From assembly GCA_036971475.1 (NCBI GenBank), contig JBAIZL010000007.1, forward strand, positions 30,655,447 through 30,719,446: a DNA stretch of 64,000 bases, in the 5' to 3' direction. Below, in pieces: positions 40,801 through 53,007 of this stretch; the stretch's first letter is position 1; every line of letters begins with the position of its first letter. Under the pieces are notes generated by a model. That model worked only from the letters and a program-made list of their open reading frames with translations, was not told the DNA's origin and searched no databases. Made by a program: the position numbers and the translations under genes. The stretch comes from Prosapia bicincta (taxonomy: Eukaryota > Arthropoda > Insecta > Hemiptera > Cercopidae).

Positions 40801-42058
40801 TTACATCATATCGATTCACAGAGAGCTCTCAAGATACAGCGATAAGTAGAAAATATAAACTGTATTACATCATATCGAATCACAGAGAGCTTTTAAGATA
40901 CAGCAATAAATAGAAAATATAAACTGTATTGCATCATATCGAATCGCAGAGAGCTCTCAAGATGCAGCAATAAGTAGAAAATATAAACTGTATTACATCA
41001 TATCGAATCATAGAGAGCTCTTAAGATGCAGCGATAAGTAGAAAATATAAACTGTATTACATCATATCGAATCACAGAGAGCTCTCAAGATTCAGTGATA
41101 ACTAGTAAATATAAACAATATTACATCATATCGAATCTCATAGAGCTTTTAAGATACAGCAATAAATAGAAAATATAAACTGTATTGCATCATATCGAAT
41201 CGCAGAGAGCTCTCAAGATGCAGCAATAAGTAGAAAATATAAACTGTATTACATCGTATCGAATCATAGAGAGCTCTTAAGATGCAGCGATAAGTAGAAA
41301 ATATAAACTGTATTGCATCATATCGAATCACAGAGAGCTTTTAAGATACAGCAATAAATAGAAAATATAAACTGTATTACATCATATCGAATCAGAGAAA
41401 GCTCTCAAGATTCAGTGATAACTAGTAAATATAAACTGTATTACATCATATCGAATCATAGAGAGCTCTCAAGATACAGCGATAAGTAGAAAACATAAAC
41501 TGTATTACATCATATCGAATCACAGAGAGCTCTCAAGATACAGCGATAAGTAGAAAATATAAACTGTATTACATCATATCGAATCACAGAGAGCTTTTAA
41601 GATACAGCAATAAATAGAAAATATAAACTGTATTACATCATATCGAATCACAGAGAGCTTTTAAGATACACCAATAAATAGAAAATATAAACTGTATTGC
41701 ATCATATCGAATCGCAGAGAGCTCTCAAGATACAGCGATAAGTAGAAAATATAAACTGTATTACATCATATCGAATCACAGAGAGCTTTTAAGATACAGC
41801 AATAAATAGAAAATATAAACTGTATTGCATCATATCGAATCGCATAGAGCTCTCAAGATTCAGTGATAACTAGTAAATATAAACTGTATTACATCATATC
41901 GAATCATAGAGAGCTCTTAAGATGCAGCGATAAGTAGAAAATATAAACTGTATTGCAATATATCGAATAACAAGAGAGCTCTCAAGATTCAGCGATAGGT
42001 AGAAAATATAAACTGTATTACATCATATCGAATCACAGAAAGCTTTCAAGATTCAGGG
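25816..42058. repeat. 64-bp satellite array (about 250 monomers) with higher-order blocks
   Basis: Monomer consensus carries AGATTCAGCGATAAGTAGAA, AATATAAACTGTATTACATC and ATATCGAATCACAGAGAGCT followed by CTCA. The GAGAGCTCTC part is a perfect 10-bp palindrome. Sub-types differ in set positions: AACTAGTAAAT in place of AAGTAGAAAAT, TTTTAAGATACAGCAATAAA, CAGAGAGAACTC, and GGGCTCCTCAAG. Marked monomers recur at fixed offsets. AAGCAGAAAAAAAATTT is at 27691, 29995, 36333 and 38957 (steps of 2304, 6338 and 2624 bp). CTCATGATTCAGCG is at 28121, 30746 and 37019. Whole multi-kilobase blocks were therefore duplicated inside the array. The single ORF of 60 codons near 41149 is a by-product. Confidence 0.97.
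38945..38990. repeat. Out-of-register junction in the 64-bp satellite
   Basis: GATAAGC at 38954 and GATAACT at 38985 are 31 bp apart where the normal spacing is 64. The left part matches the block that ends in the A-run monomer (compare 27691 or 36333). The right part, from TTTCAAAATTCAG, matches 31386 onward. The two share the bases TTT at the join, which suggests a deletion or exchange at short homology. Confidence 0.8.
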
Positions 42059-42059
42059 A

Positions 42060-42880
42060 TATTAGTAAAGTTTATTATATTAACACTATGTACAAAAATG
42101 TTTCGGAGTTTTTACGAACATGTGTATAAAAACTTATTCAATTAATAAGGGTTCCCAATCTCAGGGTTTTTTACCTGGTTCTATCAAGTTCGACTGGCAA
42201 CATAGGGACTTGTGTTATTTTAGGATTGTGAAATAGCACTAAGGTTACCGCTGTGTTTTCTGTGTTGCAGTGGAAGCGTGCGTCCTAACTGCAGTCAAAC
42301 CTTTCCCAGTTTATCAACGCGGTAACTCTTTAGAAATAATAACATTCGATTTATATTTGCCATCAGTGTTCTAATCATCATCACTGTTCAATTTACTACA
42401 ATTTAGAGAAATAAAGTATTGTTTTTAGTTCAAACAATAATAATTACTGACTAAAATGTTAAATTTTTAATGCGTGTACTAATTGAAACGAACACTGTCG
42501 ATAATCTAACAAGTTGAAGCAGTTCGATTCAAACCCTTGGTTTACTCGAAACGGTTTTTGTCACTGACGCTATATTCTCAAACCTTCAGACTGTATGATA
42601 TTTACGGAACAAATTATGCAAGGAAAATGTCATGTATGCCGAAACATAAACAAAATGCTAAGCTAGTTCATTCTAATAATAAATACATGAGTCTTTGTAT
42701 GTTATCCCTCTGAGGATGGTTACTTTGTAACTGAAATGTATATTAGGGTAAATTAAAGAAAGTTTGTGGTTAAGAGGTTTTTGTGTATTTATTATTAAAT
42801 TCAACCACAGTATATTCCCAATAAATAGTAGTTCATTCTAAAAAGAAACCATTCATACAGCTAACATTATGTTAAAATGG
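42060..42880. other. Unique segment between satellites (holds candidate exon)
   Basis: About 0.8 kb of non-repetitive sequence between the 64-bp and the 109-bp arrays. It holds the candidate exon at 42271-42321. The flanks are AT-rich with no other open frame of note. Confidence 0.6.
42271..42321 (+). CDS. Candidate second exon of the homeobox-like gene
   Basis: A strong acceptor (CTGTGTTTTCTGTGTTGCAG, ending at 42270) is followed by an open 51-bp segment and a weaker donor, GCG/GTAACT, at 42322. The two leading bases complete the split codon left by the donor at 13335 (phase 1), giving Val, and the exon again ends in phase 1. The encoded peptide contains AVKPFPVYQR. In Dbx proteins, as I recall them, a proline/aromatic segment of this kind follows the eh1 motif at about this distance. 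If the donor at 42322 is not used, the frame stays open to a stop near 42375. The link to the first exon is an inference, since no transcript evidence is available here. Confidence 0.35.
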
Positions 42881-44990
42881 TACGTCGTATGTGCACACCA
42901 TACACCATATGTGTCTACATACTGGGTGAACGACCTGGGTGTACGATCTGGGTAACACGTTACGAGTAAAACCTCTGTACAAGACCTGCGTGTACGACCT
43001 GGGTAACACATTACACATACGCACGACCTGGGTGTACGACCGAGGCGTACGACCAAGGCATCTGTCTACGTACTGGGTGAACGACCTGGGTGTACGATCT
43101 GGGTAACACGTTACAAGTACAACCTCTCTACAAGATCTGGAATTACGATCAAGGCGTACCACCAAGGCATCTGTCTACGAACTGAGTGGACGCCCTGGGT
43201 GTACTATCTGAGTGCACACATTACATGTAAAATCTCTGTGCATGACCAGAGTATACGATCTAGACGTTCTATCACGACGTAGGTGTATGTACTAGGTGCA
43301 TTCCCGGGGTGTACGACCTGGGTAACACCTTACATATACAACTACTGTGCACGACTTGGGTGTACGACCAAGGCGTACGACCAAGACATATGTCTACGTA
43401 CCGGGTGAACGCCCTGGGTGTACGATTTGGATAACACCTTACATATACAACCTCTGTGAACGACCTGGGTGTACGATTTGTATAACGCCTTACATATTCA
43501 ACCTCTGTGAACGACCTGGGTGTACGACTAAGCCGAACGACCAAGACATATGTCTACTTAACGGGTGAACGCCCTGGGTGTACGATTTGGATAACACCTT
43601 ACATATACAACCTCTGTGAACGACCTGGGTGTACGACTAAGCCGAACGACCAAGACATATGTCTACTTAACGGGTGAACGCCCTGGGTGTACGATTTGGA
43701 TAACACCTTACATATACAACCTCTGTGAACGACCTGGGTGTACGACCGAGGCGTACGACCAAGACATCTGTCTACGTATTGGGTAAACGCTCTGGGTGTC
43801 CGATCTGGGTAACACCTTACATATACAAACTCTGTGAACGACGTGGGTGTACGACCAAGGCAAACGACCAAGACATCTGTCTACGTATTGGGTGAACGCT
43901 CTGGGTGTACGATCGGGGTAACAAATTACATATACAACCTCTGTGAACGACCTGGGTGTACGACTAAGCCGAACGACCAAGACATATGTCTACTTAACGG
44001 GTGAACGCCCTGGGTGTACGATTTGGATAACACCTTACATATACAACCTCTGTGAAAGACCTGGGTGTACGACCAAGACATATGTCTACGTACCGAGTGA
44101 ACGCTCTGGGTGTAGGATTTGGATAACACCTTACATATACAACCTCTGTGAACGACCTGGGTGTACGACTAAGCCGAACGACCAAGACATATGTCTACTT
44201 AATGGTTGAACGCCCTGGGTGTACGATTTGGATAACACCTTACATATACAACCTCTGTGCACGACCTGGGTGTACGACCAAGGCGTACGACCAAAACATA
44301 TGTCTACGTACCGAGTGAACGCTCTGGGTGTAGGATTTGGATAACACCTTACATATACAACCTCTGTGAACGACCTGGGTGTACGACTAAGCCGAACGAC
44401 CAAGACATATGTCTACTTAACGGGTGAGCGCCCTGGGTGTACGATTTGGATAACACCTTACATATACAACCTCTGTGAACGACCTGGGTGTACGACCGAG
44501 GCGTACGACCAAGACATCTGTCTACGTATTGGGTAAACGCTCTGGGTGTCCGATCTGGGTAACATATTACATATACAAACTCTGTGAACGACGTGGGTGT
44601 ACGACCAAGGCAAACGACTAAGACATCTGTCTACGTACCGGGTGAACGCACTGGGTGTTCGATTTGGGTAACACCTTAAATATAAAACCTCTGTGAACGA
44701 CCTGGGTGTACGACCGAAGCGTACGACCAAGACATCTGTCTACGTACCGGGTGAACGCACTGGGTGTTCGATTTGGGTAACACCTTAAATATAAAACCTC
44801 TGTGAACGACCTGGGTGTACTACCAAGGCGTACGACCAAGACATATGTCTACGAACCGGGTGAACGCCCTGTGTGTACGATTTGGATAACACCTTACATA
44901 TACTACCTCTGTGAACGACCTGGGTGTACGATCTGGGTAACGCCTTACATATACAACCTCTGTGGAATACCTGCATGAACGACTTCAGCG
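42880..44990. repeat. 109-bp satellite array, first subfamily
   Basis: Monomers of about 109 bp (e.g. the ACCTCTGTGAACGACC anchor at 43501, 43610, 43719 and 43828) with GACCTGGGTGTACGACCAAG, GACATATGTCTACGTACCGG and ATAACACCTTACATATACAA. The motif TGTACGA occurs about twice per unit, so the monomer itself looks like an old dimer. A shortened unit lies near 44049-44128. The left part (42880-43300) is the most diverged. Open frames of 60-97 codons appear on both strands with changing phase and are by-products. Confidence 0.93.
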
Positions 44991-46015
44991 TACGACAACG
45001 ACATAGGTCCACGTACTGAGTGCACGGCCTATGTATACGATCTGTGTGCACACCTTACACGTACTATCTCTGTGCACGACCTGGATGTACGACTTCAGCG
45101 TACGACAACGACATGGGTACACGTACTGAGTGCACGACCTATGTATACGATTTGTGTGCACACCTATCACGTACAATCTCTGTGCACGACCTGCATGAAC
45201 GACTTCAGCGTACGACAACGACATAGGTCCACGTACTGAGTGCACGGCCTATGTATACGATCTGTGTGCACACCTTACAAGTACTATCTCTGTGTACGAC
45301 CTGGATGTACGACTTCAGCGTACGACAACGACATAGGTCCACGTACTGAGTGCACGACGTATGTATACGATCTGTGTGCACACCTTACAAGTACAATATC
45401 TGTGCACGACCTGGGTGTACGACTTCAGTGTACGACAACGACATAGGTCCACGTACTGAGTGCACGAACTAGATATACGATCTGTGTGCACACCTTACAA
45501 GTACAATCTCTGTGCACGACCTGGGTGTACGACTTCAGTGTACGACAACGACACTGGTCCACGTACTGAGTGCACGACCTAGGTATACGATCTGTGTGCA
45601 CACCTTACACGTACTATCTCTGTGTACGACCTGCATGTATGACTTCAGCGTACGACCATGACATAGGTCCACGTACTGTGTGCACGACTTATGTATACGA
45701 TCTGTGTGCACACCTTACAAGTACAATCTCTGTGTACGACCTGGGTGTACGACTTCAGTGTACGACCATGACATAGGTCCACGTACTGAGTGCACGACTT
45801 ATGTATACTGTCTGTGTGCACACCTTACATGTACAATCTCTGTGCACGACCTGCATGTACGACTTCAGTGTACGACAACGACATAGGTCCACGTACTGAG
45901 TGCACGACCTAGGTATACGATCTGTGTGCACACCTTACACGTACAATCTCTGTGCACGACCTGCATGTACGACTTCAGTGTACGACCATAACATAGGTCC
46001 ACGTATTGAGTGCAT
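44991..46015. repeat. 110-bp satellite array, second subfamily
   Basis: Nine to ten units with an exact 110-bp step; GACTTCAGCGTACGACAACG starts at 44980, 45090, 45200 and 45310. Units carry CACGTACTGAGTGCACGACC and GATCTGTGTGCACACCTTAC. The unit is clearly related to the neighbouring 109-bp family (shared CTCTGTG..CGACCTG..TGTACGAC), but forms a separate homogenised block. Short dyads such as GTGCAC and GTAC are frequent. Confidence 0.93.
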
Positions 46016-46017
46016 GA

Positions 46018-46345
46018 GCTACGTTGTAAAACAAACCACTCAGATCTTTGCATGGGAAGGATAGGTGTTTCTTTATCTCTCAGAGTCGTATTGCGAGACA
46101 ATGCCAGATGCGTCACGAACAATAAAATAATTGTAGTAATGTGATGTTATAGAAGGAACTTGTTCCAGGTAAAGACGACCAAGTACAGACAACCAGTGAT
46201 ATTGTGGCTTGTACAAATTTGTAAAACAAACCATTCAGATCTTGGCATGTGAAGGATAGGTGTTTCTTTATCTCTTAGAGTCATATTGCGAGATAATGCC
46301 AGATGCGTCACAAACAAACCATTCAGATCTTGACATGTGAAGGAA
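46018..46345. repeat. Direct repeat of about 100 bp, two full copies and a partial one
   Basis: The segment with ACAAACCACTCAGATCTT, GAAGGATAGGTGTTTCTTTA and AATGCCAGATGCGTCAC is present at about 46022-46120 and 46217-46312. A third start (ACAAACCATTCAGATCTTG) is at 46313. The second and third copies touch; the first is separated by some 95 bp of other sequence. No coding potential was seen. Confidence 0.85.
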
Positions 46346-46600
46346 ATGTGAAGAAATAAAGATTTACCACGGGAAGAATGGAACTATGTGGTTTTCCCAA
46401 AGTGGTAGAATACAAACATTATTGAAGAAAAACTACTTTAGACTGCTGAAATTTTAAAGGAGATACAAAATAACAAAGACATTTATAAAATTGATCTTAC
46501 AAATGTTTACAAAATGAAAGAATAATTTGACCAATTTTAAACTATTAATCTTTCGACCCATAATATAAACGCGATTCAAAGTTATAGCTAAACTGTAATG
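46346..46600. other. Short unique AT-rich segment
   Basis: No open frame, repeat or motif of note. It lies between the direct repeats and the hairpin element. Confidence 0.55.
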
Positions 46601-46614
46601 ATTCGTCAACAGGA

Positions 46615-46838
46615 TACATACATATAATTAAGCACATTTTTCTGCCATTCCTAACTTTTCAATATTCTCTTCTGTTGACGCGTTTCGGATTAACTCTATT
46701 TTCAAAACTTCAATAGTACTTTCTTCGATAAGGCTATTAAAGTTTTGAAAATTTGGGTAATCCGAAACGCGTCAACAGAAGAGAATATTGAAAAGTTAGG
46801 AATGGCAGAAAAATTTACTCAATTATATCTAACAGAAA
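46615..46838. mobile_element. Long hairpin (inverted repeat) element
   Basis: The left arm (TTCTGCCATTCCTAACTTTT at 46640, then CTCTTCTGTTGACGCGTTTC, then CTATTTTCAAAACTT) is matched by its reverse complement at 46740-46811 (AGTTTTGAAAATT, then GAAACGCGTCAACAGAAGAG, then AAAAGTTAGGAATGGCAGAA). The inner 70-bp arms differ at only a few positions. Pairing continues more weakly outward to about 46619 and 46837. The loop is about 30 bp. It fits a small MITE, or a structured transcript if expressed. The flanks (CAACAGGATACATAC to the left, TCAGGGTACATACAC to the right) look like the 184-bp array that follows, so the hairpin seems to be embedded in that array's first unit. Confidence 0.75.
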
Positions 46839-46859
46839 TGAAGATGAGTATATTAATAA

Positions 46860-47670
46860 TTTCAGGGTACATACACTTTAAAAAGTCATTGTCAACCCAA
46901 AATTTAAATATTCTATCAACACTCTTCTTACGTTTGCTGCACGTCTCAACAGGGCACATAAACTTTAAAAGTCATTGTCAACCCAAAAAATCGTTGTTTT
47001 TAAATTTTCCATCAACACTTTCTCGTATGTTTGCTCCACGTCTCAACAGGATACATACACTTTGAAAAGTCATTGTCAACCCAAAATTTAAATATTCTAT
47101 CAACACTCTTCTTACGTTTGCTGCACGTCTCAACAGGGCACATAAACTTTAAAAGTCATTGTCAACCCAAAAAATCGTTGTTTTTAAATTTTCCATCAAC
47201 ACTTTCTCGTATGTTTGCTCCACGTCTCAACAGGATACATACACTTTGAAAAGTCATTGTCAACCCAAAATTTAAATATTCTATCAACACTCTTCTTACG
47301 TTTGCTGCACGTCTCAACAGGGCACATAAACTTTAAAAGTCATTGTTAACCCAAAAAATCGTTGTTTTTAAATTTTCCATCAACACTTTCTCGTATGTTT
47401 GCTCCACGTCTCAACAGGATACATACACTTTGAAAAGTCATTGTCAACCCAAAATTTAAATATTCTATCAACACTCTTCTTACGTTTGCTGCACGTCTCA
47501 ACAGGGCACATAAACTTTAAAAGTCATTGTCAACCCAAAAAATCGTTGTTTTTAAATTTTCCATCAACACTTTCTCGTATGTTTGCTCCACGTCTCAACA
47601 GGATACATACACTTTGAAAAGTCATTGTCAACCCAAAATTTAAATATTCTATCAACACTCTCTTGTGCGT
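46860..47670. repeat. 184-bp tandem repeat (about 4.4 copies)
   Basis: AGGATACATACACTTTGAAA recurs at 47048, 47232, 47416 and 47600, an exact 184-bp step. Each unit is itself a dimer: both halves contain CGTCTCAACAGG, CATA and AAAGTCATTGTCAACCCAAA, then TCAACACT, but differ in between (TTTAAATATTC against ATCGTTGTTTTTAAATT). Plus-strand frames of 72 and 106 codons are by-products that end at the same place in each unit. Confidence 0.95.
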
Positions 47671-48474
47671 TTGCTCAACGTCATTTCATTAATAATGTTT
47701 TTTTACTACTATGACGGTTGCCTTATATTCAAAGCATGTGGTGAACGAATACAGATCGATTTCACAGAGGCAATGGAAGTAGCGGTGGAGGGAATGGGGA
47801 ATGTGTGAAGTGTGCTGAGCCGCCCCCAATAGCTCTAAGTGGCGGTCCAGCTGACGCACCCCCTCCCCCTCCCACTGTTTAAGGAAAATTCCAGATTGAG
47901 TCGACACCCTGGATTAAACTATAGCCTACACGAGGCAATCAACTTCAGATTTACAGGTTTTCTTTTGTTTAAAACTCCTTCCTCCCGTCGTCTAGCGGAC
48001 CTCCGACGGTATTTATTTCAATTGGTCCCTTGTGAGACTTGGGTTTGTTTAAAAACTTCTCTTCCGCCTGCAACAGTCAATGTGGCATATTTTCATGCAA
48101 TATAATTGTTACTTTAGGTAACTTTACTTACTTACTTTCCCCATCGTCCAAGATTAGCTGTATCTCTTTCCAACAGGTTATTCAATCTAAACCCACTCAC
48201 AAAAAAGATTAACCAATACCAGCCCGTAATAGTAAGAATGCCTAACACGAACCTGACTAGTGTTCATAATAGCTACTGTTGGTAGAGAGCGATACTGGTA
48301 GAGTAACACCGGACATGGCATCGGTAAAATTATTTACCTCGTGTTATTTATTCTTTAGCGAAGCTATACATAGTGTTATTCGTTGTTTAGCTTTAGATTT
48401 GCAGAGAAAAGGTTTTGAAATACCTAAACTAACTGCCTTTTGCTTTCATACCGATCTCCAGGTACTTTTTGCCT

Positions 48475-48476
<2 letters not shown>
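47671..48476. other. Unique sequence, no supported gene
   Basis: Less AT-rich than the surroundings, with a few 70-90 codon frames on both strands (e.g. 47839-48105 plus, 47689-47907 minus). None has a recognisable motif, domain or good splice setting. A coding role cannot be excluded but is not supported. Confidence 0.5.
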
Positions 48477-48562
<86 letters not shown>

Positions 48563-48683
48563 TGTGAGAGTGTGTGTGTGTGTGGGGGGGGGGGGTGTTG
48601 TGTGTGTGTGTCAGTGTGTGGGGGGGGGGGGTATTGTGTGTGTGTGTGTGTATGTATGTGTGTGTGTGTGTGTGTGTGTGTTG
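48477..48683. repeat. (TG)n tract interrupted by G runs
   Basis: About 200 bp of TG repeats broken by two runs of ten to eleven G residues (about 48584 and 48621) and some TATG steps. It is followed by TTGCAACGGTGC, similar to the AACGG motif after the other long (TG)n tracts at 50930 and 53007. Confidence 0.95.
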
Positions 48684-48779
48684 CAACGGTGCTTCACCCC
48701 GCCAACCTTCAACCTGTCGAAAGTTGCCTACCACCTAGTTACATGATGGTTTAAAATCCCATCTAATAAGTATACCCTG

Positions 48780-50931
<2,152 letters not shown>

Positions 50932-52650
50932 GTAACGGTCTGACATACCGTGACAAATAGGAAATAAATAATTTCCTGTTTTTAAGTAATAAAGTTGATT
51001 TTTAAATTAATCAAGTTTGGAGTTATAAAAATAATAAAGAGTGAAGAATTAAATAAAATCATAAATAGAATAATTAAGCTAAATTAAGAAGTATTAGAAA
51101 ATAAATTTGTAATAACTAGCTAAATTTGACCATCGGGAGTGAGGCGAAAATTTTCTAATTGCTTAAAAAAGCTATCTTAAGAACCAAACCACATAGAACT
51201 TTCATCGACATTTTAGAAGAACCAGAATAAGCCAGAATAAACATTAGTGAAAACAAAATTTGAAAAACTTAAAAAACAAAAAAGTTACAGCAGTTTTAAT
51301 AAAATAGACATTTTTCGGTGTTCCAAAAATGATAATCAAACTCTGCAGCTAAAACGGATTCGTTGCCCGACTTGCCTGTACAAGGAATAAATCGAAAGCT
51401 AGCAAGTATTGCAGGCGGGGCGAGGTAGGTTAAATTCACCTCTATATATACTAGGTCTCTAAGACCTTAGAGACAGTCTGAAATAAATTTTTAATACGAG
51501 GTGCCGCGGAACACTATGCTGGACCGCGAGTAAGACCGCCATCAGGCCAGATGGACCAAACCTCAACGCTTCCGACGTCTAGGACTACCAAGGGATGAAG
51601 GCTCCTGACTCAGCCGCCAGGACGCAGAAATGGAGGAAAACCACCACCGACGAACTAGGGATGGCGACTTCCGATGTCCAAGGACCAGGAAATCCAGACG
51701 AGGGACTCTAGGACCGGCAGGAACATCTTTGGCAAGTCATTTTCTCTATTCGATACCAATTACGTCAAATTTAGTCAGTTAATTTTATTAAATTCAAACA
51801 AATATTCAAGCTTAAACAATGACTTCACTCTTTATAAAAATTAAATAAATTTTATGCTTAATAAAAAGAATTTATGTGATCAGAATATTTCAAATGATAA
51901 ATATTAAACTTACAAAGGGTTTTTGGCCATGAGCCATTTATTTTCAAGGAAATAAGAATTTTTTGAATATTATAAATTTAAAAATTATGTGTCATAAATA
52001 TGAATTTACCAATTTAATATAGAAGATAAATTTTTATTATGTGTAATTTGGGAAATAATTTTATTTTTATGTAAATGTAATTGATATATATGGAAATTAT
52101 AAGTTTTTAAAGTATAAAAACAACAAGTTATTTAGTGAGTTGTTTTGTCAATATAATTGTGTTTTATTTGAAAGGATAAATTTTCTTTTTTATTTAAATA
52201 AATAAAATTAAATATGTTATAAAAATCAACAGTATTTGCATTTCATCCTGTGTCGAATAATCAATAAAAACTGTTTAGCTTTTTCCAACTAATATGAAAA
52301 TGATCATTAAATCAGTAAACAAGTTTAATTAAATTTCATTAATTGATAATAGTTAAAGCCTAATGTTTTTAAAGAGTTTCTCTCAACTAACTTCATTGAG
52401 CTAGCCTAAAGATTAGTGGGTTTTTTGTATAAAAGTCCAGAGATTTATCTACTGGCAGATTGTGTTTAAAAGGACACAGGAGCCTTTTAAAATAGGTAAT
52501 TTAAACACGATCATATTTTGCACGTTCCCTTGCTGTCTCTGCAGATCATCATCAAGTGGTAAGACTCTGTGAATATTTTCTGTATTATTTAAAATGTGTT
52601 TCTTTCCAGCTGACTATTGAAATGACATGTGTGACTATATCTAGACCCTA
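50932..52650 (+). mobile_element. LTR-like repeat family, copy B (plus strand)
   Basis: Starts after the (GT)n tract with GTAACGGTCTGACATACCG (a small hairpin), then AT-rich DNA, a possible TATA region (CTCTATATATACTAGG at 51441), a GC-richer block at 51490-51745 (TCCAGACGAGGGACTC and TTGGCAAGTC), and the conserved tail at 52390-52620 (GAGCTAGCCTAAAGATTAG, CCAGAGATTTATCTACTGGC, GGACACAGGAGCC and GTGGTAAGACTCTG). These blocks pair as reverse complements with copy A, so A and B together form a diverged 3.9-kb inverted repeat. No open frame of a retroelement protein lies within it. Confidence 0.5.
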
Positions 52651-52881
52651 CATAATTGATAAACCAATTTTGGGGAGTTTATACTTATTTTAAATAGTAA
52701 TCAGCGGGAATAGGCCTGTTTTGGGCCTGGCCCTATGAGGGAGATATACACAACTCAGGGAGTTTAGCACGGTTTAACAAGCGGGGTGATTGGCAGATGT
52801 TTGGTTTGTTTATAAATAAGTTTTTTAAACAACAAAATTTGGTATTCTGCGAGAATGGAAATCAAATAAAGGGAGGGACGT

Positions 52882-52886
<5 letters not shown>

Positions 52887-52976
<90 letters not shown>

Positions 52977-53007
52977 TGTGTGTTTGTGTGTATCTGTATG
53001 TGTGTGT
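52887..53007. repeat. (TG)n microsatellite heading copy C
   Basis: About 120 bp of TG with a few TATG and TTTG interruptions near its right end. It is followed at once by the small hairpin AAACGGGCAAAATGCCGTTT. Confidence 0.96.

Noticed and set aside
25816..42058. CRISPR-like array of regularly spaced repeats
   Set aside because: Units are contiguous 64-bp copies with no unique spacers, the setting is eukaryotic, and no cas genes are present.
42853..46122. Many overlapping 60-100-codon ORFs on both strands rich in Arg, Thr and Cys
   Set aside because: By-products of the 109/110-bp satellite. Phase changes from unit to unit, and both strands are open at once.
47839..48105. 88-codon ORF in unique sequence
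   Set aside because: Overlapped by a similar-size frame on the other strand, with no motif, no good start context and no splice support.
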